Shown here piece after piece: positions 23,560-30,968 of a stretch of DNA of 42,123 bases. The position numbers and the translations under genes were made by a program. The stretch's first letter is position 1. Every line of letters starts with the position of its first letter. The stretch spans positions 1 through 42,123 of the forward strand of contig JAQYWI010000028.1 of NCBI GenBank assembly GCA_030145015.1, read 5' to 3'. The notes under the pieces are model-generated. The model saw nothing but the letters and a program-made list of their open reading frames with translations. It ran no database searches and was not told the DNA's origin. Source of the DNA: Desulfobacterales bacterium (GTDB lineage: Bacteria; Desulfobacterota; Desulfobacteria; Desulfobacterales; JAHEIW01).

Positions 23560-24513
23560 TTATCGGCGCGGAATACCCCACCTGCCCTTGGGATCCCGGC
23601 AGGCCATTCCGTAATATGTCTGTTGATCATCGGCTAAATTCAGATCCTGGACATAACGCCGGCAGAAGGTTCCGTCTGCGAGCTTAAAGGTTCCGTAAGG
23701 CGTTGTGCCGCCTGAAACGGCTATGCTCGCCAGGGACCAGGACGCAGGGTCGCCGCTGACTTGCTGCTCCATGGCCTTTTGGAAGCTGCTTGCCATTTTT
23801 TCTCGGGCCTGGACCGGGAGACCCTCCTGGGGAGGTAAAGCAGCCAACAATTCCAGCTGCCGCGAAGGTTTGTCATAGAGATAGCTGCGGGTAACCAGGA
23901 CATAATGACCTACCCGAGGCGCATAATACCAGGTTTTTATTTCTTTGGGACGCGACTGCACGCCCCGGCCGGAAACATTGTAGCGCGTACAGCTGATCTT
24001 CCAGGCATCAAATTCTCCGGCCGGAACCGCAACCCGCTCAATTCCATCAACTTCACAGCTCCAGTAGCTGCGGTAAGAATGCTGCGACCCATCCCGTTTA
24101 TCAGTCCATGTTCCCGTCTCGGTGTAGCTGGCCGTGTTCCCTATTTTCAAAGGCCACAGCACTTCGCTGCCGGTCAAAATTAAATCTTCACGGGGTCCAA
24201 ATGTCCGCGTTCCCTGCCGGGTTCGGGTTTGATAATATATTCGCCGGCGTGTGAAATCCGGTGTTCCGTTTGAGGTGTTGCCGCGATGATCCTTCCAGGT
24301 TACGATATTGGGCGCGACGGCATTGACGGTTTCCCAGGTGCCGTCGGAGTAAACAAAGGTCGTCCCCTGGCGATAAACCGGCAGGGGTTCGGGATTCTGA
24401 TTCGCAGAGGAAGAACGCTGTGCGGCCGTACAACCAAAAACTGCCATTGTCAATATCATAAAAAGAACAGAAGCAATGTAAACTCGAATTCCGCTGAACT
24501 GCTTTGCAATCAT
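23560..24513 (-). CDS. Lipoprotein with C-terminal surface-antigen-like domain
   Basis: From ATG 24513, chosen because GAGG stands eight bases upstream, the 317-residue protein has a signal peptide ending in the lipobox VFGC (Cys28). It is therefore likely to be lipid-anchored in the envelope. The middle is beta-rich and unassigned. The last ~50 residues (TPYGTFKLADGTFCRRY, then YYGMACRDPKGRWGI) resemble the 17-kDa surface antigen module with its two cysteines. It is the third gene of the sigma/anti-sigma unit and may be a target or partner of that system. Confidence 0.85.
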   Translation of the reverse strand: MIAKQFSGIRVYIASVLFMILTMAVFGCTAAQRSSSANQNPEPLPVYRQGTTFVYSDGTWETVNAVAPNIVTWKDHRGNTSNGTPDFTRRRIYYQTRTRQGTRTFGPREDLILTGSEVLWPLKIGNTASYTETGTWTDKRDGSQHSYRSYWSCEVDGIERVAVPAGEFDAWKISCTRYNVSGRGVQSRPKEIKTWYYAPRVGHYVLVTRSYLYDKPSRQLELLAALPPQEGLPVQAREKMASSFQKAMEQQVSGDPASWSLASIAVSGGTTPYGTFKLADGTFCRRYVQDLNLADDQQTYYGMACRDPKGRWGIPRR

Positions 24514-24548
24514 GTCTTTGTCCTCAAAAAGCGTGCTCATTTTAGGTT

Positions 24549-25166
24549 TCAGAAAAACAATGCTTTGGTTATCCATTTGCCGCCGCTGTTACGGTAAGCC
24601 AAACCGTCGACCTGCTGGTGTTGATTTTCGGCAATGACTTCCAGGCGGTATTCCCGGTAGTAAATATTTTTGCTGTCCCGGTAGGTTTTGACCGGGGTTA
24701 CCATTATCATGGTCGACTGCTGCGGTTCGCTCCATTTCCGCGGGGTCCCGCTCAAGTTATGTTCCAGGGCGGCATCAACAACATGGCCGTATTGTTTCAG
24801 CACCGGGGCTACCGTAATCGGCAGAGATCCCAGTTGATTGTTGATGAGCAAATTCCCGGCACCATAACCAAATAGAACCAGAACAATGGCGGCTGCAATT
24901 CGAAACACGGTTCGGACGACCGGTTGGCGGCGCCCGCCTCTATCCCCGTGGGATTTTACGGCCGCAATTAGGTGTTCGGGAACTTCCGCATGCAGAATCG
25001 CATTCGAGGCGGCTTTTAAAAATGCGGTGGTTCTGGTCGCGTTGAGCACGTATTCTCTGGCCTTTGCGTCCTGCTGTAAGAATTCATCGACTTCCTGCAT
25101 CGCGGCGTCGTCAAGCTCGCCGTCGAGATAGGCAGAAAGGGTTCTTTCATCAAACTGCCGAGTCAT
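24549..25166 (-). CDS. Membrane anti-sigma factor
   Basis: A 205-residue protein. The cytoplasmic N-terminus (LSAYLDGELDDAAMQEVDEF) is typical of anti-sigma factors. A single membrane helix spans about 88-108 (RIAAAIVLVLFGYGAGNLLI), and the C-terminal part is periplasmic. No HxxxCxxC zinc motif is present. Its last ~45 residues (YYREYRLEVIAENQ, then VDGLAYRNSGGKWI) resemble the surface-antigen module of the adjacent lipoprotein, with Tyr where the lipoprotein has Cys. The gene overlaps the sigma factor gene by 17 bases; GGAGGG precedes the ATG. Confidence 0.87.
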   Translation of the reverse strand: MTRQFDERTLSAYLDGELDDAAMQEVDEFLQQDAKAREYVLNATRTTAFLKAASNAILHAEVPEHLIAAVKSHGDRGGRRQPVVRTVFRIAAAIVLVLFGYGAGNLLINNQLGSLPITVAPVLKQYGHVVDAALEHNLSGTPRKWSEPQQSTMIMVTPVKTYRDSKNIYYREYRLEVIAENQHQQVDGLAYRNSGGKWITKALFF

Positions 25167-25746
25167 TTTTGCCCTCCATTTTTGTCAGCCGGAGCACCTG
25201 GCCTTTATCCTCCAGTAGCCGCCGGCTCATCATTCCCCTGGCCCGGGATACCCGACTGGCAATCGTCCCCGCCGGCACATTCAAAACATCGGCTGCTTCC
25301 GCGTAGCCGTATCCTTCCACGCATACCAGCATGACGGCAGCCCGATGTTCCTCCGGCAGGCTCTCCAGTGCCGTGCGCACGTCAAGGGGTGTGCTGAAAT
25401 TGAAATCAAAATCGGATGAAACCGACCTTGATTCGGTCTCCCGGCTGAAAACAATTAATTTTTCCGATCGGACTTGCCTGTGCCGCAACAAGTCAATCCA
25501 TTGGGTGTAAATGATACGATATAACCAGCTGTCCAGCCGAGTCCCTTCCCGGAGCTGATCCAGGCGAGTCAAAGCACGTTCACACGCCCCCTGCACAAGA
25601 TCGTCCGCCGTATCGCGATCTTTGGCGAGGCTCAGTCCAAACCGACGCAAACGTGGCAGGAGACCCACGATCTGATCTCGCAAGGTCTCCTCCCGCTGCT
25701 TGGCAATTTTCCTTTTATTCCGACTTCGTCTGTCTGGATGCGTCAT
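25150..25746 (-). CDS. ECF-type RNA polymerase sigma factor
   Basis: A 198-residue group IV sigma factor. Region 2 is DTADDLVQGACERALTRL and RLDSWLYRIIYTQWIDLLR; region 4 is LPEEHRAAVMLVCVEGYGY and VPAGTIASRVSRARGMMSR, the helix-turn-helix that reads the -35 element. It overlaps and is probably held inactive by the next gene's anti-sigma product, releasing an envelope response that includes the lipoprotein. The ribosome site at 25746 is weak. Confidence 0.94.
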   Translation of the reverse strand: MTHPDRRSRNKRKIAKQREETLRDQIVGLLPRLRRFGLSLAKDRDTADDLVQGACERALTRLDQLREGTRLDSWLYRIIYTQWIDLLRHRQVRSEKLIVFSRETESRSVSSDFDFNFSTPLDVRTALESLPEEHRAAVMLVCVEGYGYAEAADVLNVPAGTIASRVSRARGMMSRRLLEDKGQVLRLTKMEGKNDSAV

Positions 25747-25790
25747 CCTTAAATCTCAGTTTAAATGACATGTTGCCAAAATGATCTTAG

Positions 25791-25937
25791 TAGAACCTAT
25801 CTCAAAAATAGTGGCTAAGGGTCCAGGGCAAGGCGTCCCGCGAATTGAAAACGGAGCGTACACGCAGTACGTGAGTATTTCAATTCGCGGGACAACGCGG
25901 CCCTGGGCACTTAGACGCATTTTTGAGATGGGTTCTA
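25791..25937. mobile_element. MITE-like palindromic element, 147 bp
   Basis: Arms of about 60 bases, running inward from TAGAACC and GGTTCTA, are nearly perfect reverse complements, sharing ATCTCAAAAAT and CCCGCGAATTGAAA; a ~27-base loop lies between. No coding sequence is present. Size, long terminal inverted repeats and intergenic position fit a non-autonomous miniature element. I could not identify a clear target-site duplication. Its right end supplies the stop codon of the Asp-rich protein gene. Confidence 0.8.
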
Positions 25938-26516
25938 GTTTGATGAATCACCCCAATCGCCTACCAGACCGGCTTCCTCGTCTGGAGAAACAGGTGTAAG
26001 TCCCTTGATGCCGCCGATGCTGTTTGACCCTTTATAGCTGTTACCCGAATCGTCGTCTCCCTGGCCATCCCGGCTGCTGTTGTCATCATTGTCATCGTCC
26101 TTGTCATCGTCCTTGCCGTCCTTATCATCATCGTCTTCGCCGTCATCGTCATCGTCTTCGCCGTCGTCATCGTCACCATCATCATCACCGTCGTCACCAT
26201 CATCGCCGTCATCACCGTCGTCACCATCATCGCCGTCATCACCGTCATCACCATCATCGCCGTCATCACCATCATCGCCGTCACCATCACCGTCACCGTC
26301 ACTATCACCGCCACCATCGCTATCACCGCCACCATCGCTGTCACCGTCACCGTCGCTATCTGCGAAGGCAACTGAATAACCCAAGGCGCCGAGCTTGTGA
26401 TCAAATCGATATGGAAGCGCTACCAGGGCAAGCACGAAAAAACCCAATAAAGCCAATTTGACCCATGTCGTTAGGATTCTTTTTAAACCGTTTTTTTTCT
26501 TCTGCTGTAAATCCAC
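25935..26516 (-). CDS. Membrane-anchored Asp/Gly-repeat protein
   Basis: A protein of about 193 residues starting at GTG 26516, where GGGAGG is correctly placed; an ATG 15 bases earlier lacks a ribosome site and its first codons contain that GGGAGG. A basic N-terminus is followed by one hydrophobic helix (VKLALLGFFVLALVALPY), then about 100 residues of D-G, D-D-G and D-S-D-G repeats, and an ordinary tail ending GDWGDSSN. The repeat may bind calcium or act as an acidic spacer outside the membrane; this is inference. The stop TAG is the tip of the MITE-like element, so the original C-terminus may have been cut. Confidence 0.7.
   Translation of the reverse strand: MDLQQKKKNGLKRILTTWVKLALLGFFVLALVALPYRFDHKLGALGYSVAFADSDGDGDSDGGGDSDGGGDSDGDGDGDGDDGDDGDDGDDGDDGDDGDDGDDGDDGDDGDDDGDDDDGEDDDDDGEDDDDKDGKDDDKDDDNDDNSSRDGQGDDDSGNSYKGSNSIGGIKGLTPVSPDEEAGLVGDWGDSSN
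26090..26356. repeat. Low-complexity trinucleotide repeat within the Asp-rich gene
   Basis: Dense repetition of CATCGTCAC/ACCGTCATC-type units encodes the Asp-Gly tract on the minus strand. Such slippage-prone DNA is expected to vary in length between strains, and it creates long His/Arg- or Ser/Pro-rich false frames on the plus strand. Confidence 0.85.
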
Positions 26517-26799
26517 TTTATCCTCCCTCATTTTGAATTTTATTATTTACCCTGATAACGCTTCAACGTCCGGTTTTTATCCCTCTTGGCGAAATTTTTT
26601 TTCTTATTCTGATTTTTCAGGCATCTCATGCCTTAAGACCAGAAGCATTTTGCTAATGGGGAAAACCTAATCCTTAATTTCTGAAATTCAATAAAATGAT
26701 GGCCGATTGGCATATGAATAATTTTTCTACTATAGTGAGCCGTCGGGGAATTTTTCCCGATTTTAAGAAAAGCCGACGACGGATAGGGTTGACATTCGG

Positions 26800-27546
26800 T
26801 CAGCCGAAGATGCGCGCGATAATCCCGCGGCCGTTTTCCCAGATCTGATCGACTTCTGCTGCCGTCAATCCTGCCCCCAGCGCGATTGCCCGACGCTGCT
26901 TGGCATCCAGAATCTCTGCCGATATATGACAATCGGTGTTTAACAGCAGTTTGGCACCTGACTCCCTTGCCCGTTGGGCCACCCAGCCATTGGCTAGGCT
27001 GTGTCTTTTATGGGTGGTAATTTCCAGATAAACACCAAGTTCGGCGGCCCGGGCCGCATCTTCGGGCGTTATGAGTCCGGGATGGGATAGGAGATCCGCT
27101 TTGGCTTCGATGGCCGCCCGGTTGGTCCCCGGGGCAACCGGCTCCATGATGGTTTCGCCGTGGACGACGACCCATTTGGCACCCAGGGAACGGGCTTTTT
27201 CGGCTAAGACTGCAATTTTTCGCGGCGGCACGCTGGTCAGTTCAACACCGGGAATCAGCGGCAGGTGCCAGTCTTTACCCGGTGCGGCGGCGCCCAACGT
27301 GTTTAAAGGAGCCGTGGTGGCATCCTCTCCGGGCACGATACCCGGGTGCCACTCCTGCCCCAGTTCGTCCGCAAACTTGAGCAGGCTTTCAAAAGCCCAC
27401 TCTAGATTTGAACTGTCCACATGATCGGTGATGGCCAATCCCAGACAACCGCGCGCAATCGCCCGTTGCATCAACCCGGCCGGAATCATACCGCCGTCGC
27501 TGAAAACGGTATGGGTATGAAAATCATAAAATCCTTCGTTTGACAT
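26800..27546 (-). CDS. PHP-domain metal-dependent phosphoesterase
   Basis: A 248-residue PHP (polymerase and histidinol phosphatase) protein. Metal motifs appear in order: DFHTHT (9-14), ITDHVD, PGVELTS, VVHGE, LSHPG, and NTDCH near the C-terminus. It is probably a monofunctional phosphatase or phosphodiesterase, substrate unknown. AGGAG precedes the ATG. It is the last gene of the minus-strand run after the HD hydrolase. The pairing of two small hydrolases with a Tm-1-like protein has no meaning I can name. Confidence 0.92.
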   Translation of the reverse strand: MSNEGFYDFHTHTVFSDGGMIPAGLMQRAIARGCLGLAITDHVDSSNLEWAFESLLKFADELGQEWHPGIVPGEDATTAPLNTLGAAAPGKDWHLPLIPGVELTSVPPRKIAVLAEKARSLGAKWVVVHGETIMEPVAPGTNRAAIEAKADLLSHPGLITPEDAARAAELGVYLEITTHKRHSLANGWVAQRARESGAKLLLNTDCHISAEILDAKQRRAIALGAGLTAAEVDQIWENGRGIIARIFG

Positions 27547-27567
27547 GGGTATTCTCCTTTAATCCAA

Positions 27568-27697
27568 ATTTTGACAGGATTTCTCCGCCTTCGTTAAAAC
27601 TTCGGCGGGACAGGCAGGATTAACTGGATATATTTTTTTAAGGACCCTGAAAAAAGCCAAAAAATCCTGTAGATCCTGTTAATCCTGTCAAAAAAAT
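27568..27697. repeat. Inverted-repeat element with tandem ATCCTGT units
   Basis: ATTTTGACAGGAT at 27568-27580 is mirrored by ATCCTGTC followed by a run of A at 27682-27697. Near the right end, AATCCTGT-like units repeat three times (27663-27689). The element fills the gap between the PHP and HD genes. Confidence 0.65.
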
Positions 27698-27709
27698 ATG
27701 TGAGCAAGC

Positions 27710-28381
27710 TTAAGGAGCAGCGTTTTGCCAGAGATCATCTTCGGTGATCTCGTAATCGGGGCGCTCGGTGTTAATCTCTTTCTGAATCTGAATAAACATT
27801 GCCAGGACCTTTTTTAACCTGCCCCCATCCAGTTCCCGGGCCTTGCGCGTATACAGGCCGCGTTCCAGCTCTGTTCCGCGATCTTTAATTTCCCGTTTTA
27901 AAAAATCATGCATGGATTCCCTGAACTCACTGATAATCTTGCCGCCCCAGATCAGAAAGACCAATCCGGCTTTTTCGAGTACATCGGCATCGAAAAGGAT
28001 CCTGGCTTCAAGGGTTCCGGGCAGCTCGGCCTTGCCCTTATGCGCATGGATGCAGTGACCGATCGCTTTGCATTCATCTTCGCTATAACCCAGGTCTTTG
28101 AGGATTTCTACGGCCAGACGCTTACCGGCCACATCGTGACCCAGCTTCTTAAAATCAGGCGTACAAAAGCCGATGTCGTGCAAAAGGACGCTGGGAATTA
28201 AAATACCATAGTCCACGGAACCCTCGTCAGCGGCAATCACGAGCGCACGATGAAGATCGCGCATCACATGGGTGAAATTGTGGTGGAATAACTCGACTTC
28301 AGCATATCGGCGTCGGGCTTCCTGATAAACCTTCAAGATCCTGGGATCTCGCTGTATGTATTCGTCCAGAGTCGGGTTCAA
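27710..28381 (-). CDS. HD-domain phosphohydrolase
   Basis: A 223-residue HD-superfamily protein. Metal ligands are visible as HNFTHVMRD, LLHDIGF, HCIHAHKG and FDADVLEK, giving the H..HD..H..H..D pattern of metal-dependent phosphohydrolases. The start appears to be TTG at 28381 (no ATG near), with GAGGAG somewhat far upstream. It lies 15 bases after the Tm-1-like gene, so it is very likely co-transcribed. Substrate not assigned; nucleotide or sugar phosphate are options. Confidence 0.88.
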   Translation of the reverse strand: MNPTLDEYIQRDPRILKVYQEARRRYAEVELFHHNFTHVMRDLHRALVIAADEGSVDYGILIPSVLLHDIGFCTPDFKKLGHDVAGKRLAVEILKDLGYSEDECKAIGHCIHAHKGKAELPGTLEARILFDADVLEKAGLVFLIWGGKIISEFRESMHDFLKREIKDRGTELERGLYTRKARELDGGRLKKVLAMFIQIQKEINTERPDYEITEDDLWQNAAP

Positions 28382-28396
28382 GGCGCAGGTTTCTCC

Positions 28397-29659
28397 TCAA
28401 GGCCGGTTTTTATCTTTGGCAAACTGCATCAAATTTTCAAATTTAGACAGAATCGCTTCGATAAATACGGCGTCGTTCACATGACCGTCCAGTTCGCAGA
28501 TTTCGATTTCGGGTTTTAATTTGGTTTTCAGGGTGTGAATAAAAGCCTGATCCGCATCGATATCCCGAAAGTGCAGACCCGCTTTGTTATAAAATGAAAA
28601 CCCTCCCATGGGTATGGCCACAACAACAGGGGCCTTAGCCTGATTGAGCCGTGCGACCATCACTTCGGCCACCTGCACCATTTGTTCGGCGGTCAAACGC
28701 ACCAGCGTTATATGGGGATTGTGTTTGACATAGGGTTGGCGGCGGTAAATCTCCGGCACCGTTTCCAGCTCGCGCAACGTGATGATATCCAATCCGCCGG
28801 GTACCACCAACCGGGGGATACCCTTTAAACCGCCGGCCAGCAGACGATTGGCGTCACCGGCGTGGATGCCGCCGAATATTTCATCGGTAATTTCATGGGT
28901 ACTTAAGTCAAACAGGCCGTCCAGCAGGCCTTCAACCGCCAATTCCTCCATGGCCTGGCCACCGGTGCCGTTGGAATGAAAGGCAAAAACCTCATAGCCG
29001 CTTGCTTCCAGCTGCGGTTTGATAACCAAGGCCGCCGGGGTGGTCTGACCGTATATCGTGATGCCGATTTTCAGCGCGGTGCCCGGCGTTTCCATGGATT
29101 CGGCCTGAACCATACCCACCACAGCCCCGACGGCGTTTGAGAGCACCTGCCGCATCAAAGAGTTGAGTCCCAGGATATCGACCACCGAGTGCATAATCGT
29201 CAGATCGCGCGTGCCGGTGTATATTCCGAAAGGCGTCTGCCCGGAGGCCACTGTGGAAACCATCATTTTGGGGACCCCCAGGGGCAATGCCCGCATGGCG
29301 TAAGTACAGATCTCGGTGCCCTGGGCGCCGCCCAACCCGATGACGCCGTAGATTTTGTTTTGATCATAGAGTTGCCGCAGGATCCTGGCGGACCCTTTGG
29401 ACATGGCCCGAATACTCCGGTTGCGGGTCTCTATTTCGGCACTTTTAGCAATCAGCTCGGCGCGATCCTCCCCGCCTTCCGCGGCAATCTGATCCGCCGA
29501 CACATCCGCTGCCGGGCCGGCCGGATCCCGTTGCTCAAGAATGCCGGTATCCAGAACAACCGTGGAAAACCCGGCTGCCTCGATCCGCGATTTCACAAAG
29601 GCAGCTTCCGGGCCCTTGGTGTCCAAAGTGGCAATTATGGCAATGGCCCTGTCGTGCAT
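28397..29659 (-). CDS. Tm-1-like ATP-binding domain protein (UPF0261), copy 1
   Basis: A 420-residue UPF0261 protein, related to the N-terminal domain of the tomato virus-resistance protein Tm-1. Start ATG 29659 (MHDRAIAIIATLDTKG) aligns with the start of the second copy at 41699. Characteristic stretches are IGLGGAQGTEICTYAMRALP, KMMVSTVASGQ, SNGTGGQAMEEL and VAIPMGGFSF. The biochemical role is not established. It is between the second creatininase gene and the HD gene on the same strand. Confidence 0.92.
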   Translation of the reverse strand: MHDRAIAIIATLDTKGPEAAFVKSRIEAAGFSTVVLDTGILEQRDPAGPAADVSADQIAAEGGEDRAELIAKSAEIETRNRSIRAMSKGSARILRQLYDQNKIYGVIGLGGAQGTEICTYAMRALPLGVPKMMVSTVASGQTPFGIYTGTRDLTIMHSVVDILGLNSLMRQVLSNAVGAVVGMVQAESMETPGTALKIGITIYGQTTPAALVIKPQLEASGYEVFAFHSNGTGGQAMEELAVEGLLDGLFDLSTHEITDEIFGGIHAGDANRLLAGGLKGIPRLVVPGGLDIITLRELETVPEIYRRQPYVKHNPHITLVRLTAEQMVQVAEVMVARLNQAKAPVVVAIPMGGFSFYNKAGLHFRDIDADQAFIHTLKTKLKPEIEICELDGHVNDAVFIEAILSKFENLMQFAKDKNRP

Positions 29660-29713
29660 CTTAATCAGCCATTCATTTTTAGGTTTAGGGTTCAACTCGC
29701 ATGCTGATCTAAG

Positions 29714-29875
29714 AAAAAGTGACTAAAGTTACTGAGTCGCTACGCTCCATCTTTTTATATTTAAATGACAGAATTCCTTAACTTTAGGCACTTTAGATCA
29801 CTTTAGGCATTTTAGTCACTTTTATCCGCCTATATTTGTGGCGGATTAGATCACTTTTAACTTTAGTTCACTTAC
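29714..29875. repeat. Dispersed repeat, copy A (ACTTTAG units plus CGCTCCATCTTTTTAT core)
   Basis: Starts AAAAAGTGACTAAA, contains the core TCGCTACGCTCCATC with TTTTTAT (29737-29757), then runs of CACTTTAG-like units ending TTTAGTCACTTTT (29811-29823), which mirror the left end. A hairpin ATCCGCC/GGCGGAT follows. Related copies lie at 37773-37857 (inverted) and 41161-41232. Confidence 0.7.
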
Positions 29876-29899
29876 CTTAAAGCATTTTTGAGACCGCTT

Positions 29900-30829
29900 T
29901 TACACCGGTCGAAAAGTCCTGTTCCAAAAATCTCTATTTCGGACCTCCACTTTCACCTTCTTTATTTCTTCAATAAACTCGGCCATTATCTCGGCCTTTT
30001 TATAAATTATTTTCTTGCCCTTTTCGGCCGTCGCCGTGAAGGGATTCCCCGGAAAACCGATCAAACCGGTGTCGCTGTACTCCTGGTGATCCATGGGAAC
30101 CCAGGCCACATTCTTGCCATGCATTTCTAGAAAGGGCGAGCCGTTTTTCTTGGTAAATTTGTCACTGACATCTGAAATCCACTTGGGCGGGTGCGTATAC
30201 TCTTTTTCGGTCCGATCCAGATGAACCAGTTTTTTCCCGTATAATTGTTCAAAATACATGCACTCGGAAGCTTCAACTTCACTGCCATGCCAGCCGGGGG
30301 CTTCTTCGGGAGGATTTTCAAGGATTCCGGCATCGCCCATCAGCCCGGGCACCGCTTCGGCATCGTTGCGGTAGCAGCAGATAAAAGCCCCGGTTTCATA
30401 ACGCAGCGCTCGCAGGGCCGGATCCACCGCCTTCATGTTGGATGTGTGCCCGGTGGCATAAATGAGCTTATTAAAGCCATTGTGCAGCAACGAGCGGCCA
30501 ACATCATATAGGACGTTCTGATAGGTGGCGGCGCTCAAGGTGACGGTTCCGGATGCAATTCCGGGCGGATGCAGGTGCTGGGGAGAATAGCCGATCGGAA
30601 TCAGTTCATAATAGGGCACATTGGCCATTTCCGCAGCAATCTGACAGGGCAGCTCGGTGGCAATGCTGTCGGTACACACCGGACAATGCCGGCCGTGCTG
30701 CTCGGTGCTTCCCAGCGGAATGATGACAATGTCGGTTTCTTTGAGCCATTCTCGAACCTCCAGGTAACCGCAGCGAAAAAGATTATAAATTTTTTCTTCC
30801 TTAACCTCATTTTTCTCTTCATATTCCAT
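29900..30829 (-). CDS. Creatininase family hydrolase (second copy)
   Basis: A 309-residue creatininase-family metal amidohydrolase. Ligand motifs are PLGSTEQHGRHCPVCTD (Glu, His, Asp), ATGHTSN (His) and HGSEVEASECM (Glu). The GHTSN motif is closer to canonical GHGGN than in the copy at 15050-16015. GGAGG precedes the ATG. It is followed by the Tm-1-like, HD and PHP genes on the same strand. Substrate unknown; ring-opening of a lactam or hydrolysis of an amide is expected. Confidence 0.9.
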   Translation of the reverse strand: MEYEEKNEVKEEKIYNLFRCGYLEVREWLKETDIVIIPLGSTEQHGRHCPVCTDSIATELPCQIAAEMANVPYYELIPIGYSPQHLHPPGIASGTVTLSAATYQNVLYDVGRSLLHNGFNKLIYATGHTSNMKAVDPALRALRYETGAFICCYRNDAEAVPGLMGDAGILENPPEEAPGWHGSEVEASECMYFEQLYGKKLVHLDRTEKEYTHPPKWISDVSDKFTKKNGSPFLEMHGKNVAWVPMDHQEYSDTGLIGFPGNPFTATAEKGKKIIYKKAEIMAEFIEEIKKVKVEVRNRDFWNRTFRPV

Positions 30830-30940
30830 TTTACACCTCCAAAATAAAAGTTAATCGTTATTTGTTATTTATTATTTGTCAATATTATTGCAGCCCGTCT
30901 ATTGTTTAAAACCAATAACCATTAACCAATAACTAATAAC

Positions 30941-30966
30941 CCCCATTGAGTTTTAACTCAATGGGG
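30941..30966 (-). terminator. Terminator-like hairpin after the HisD-like gene
   Basis: CCCCATTGAG (30941-30950) pairs perfectly with CTCAATGGGG (30957-30966), three bases beyond the hisD-like stop. On the minus strand it is followed by a moderately T-rich tract (TTATTAGTTATT). It probably separates the regulator-aminotransferase-dehydrogenase unit from the creatininase unit. Confidence 0.6.
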
Positions 30967-30968
30967 CA

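Noticed and set aside
26024..26461. His/Arg-rich and Ser/Pro-rich plus-strand frames
   Set aside because: They are by-products of the trinucleotide repeat; only the minus-strand frame has a ribosome site, membrane helix and sensible tail.
26739..26796. Terminator after the PHP gene (hairpins around CCGTCGG and TCGGGGAA)
   Set aside because: Stems are imperfect and no T run follows on the minus strand, so it is not listed as a feature.
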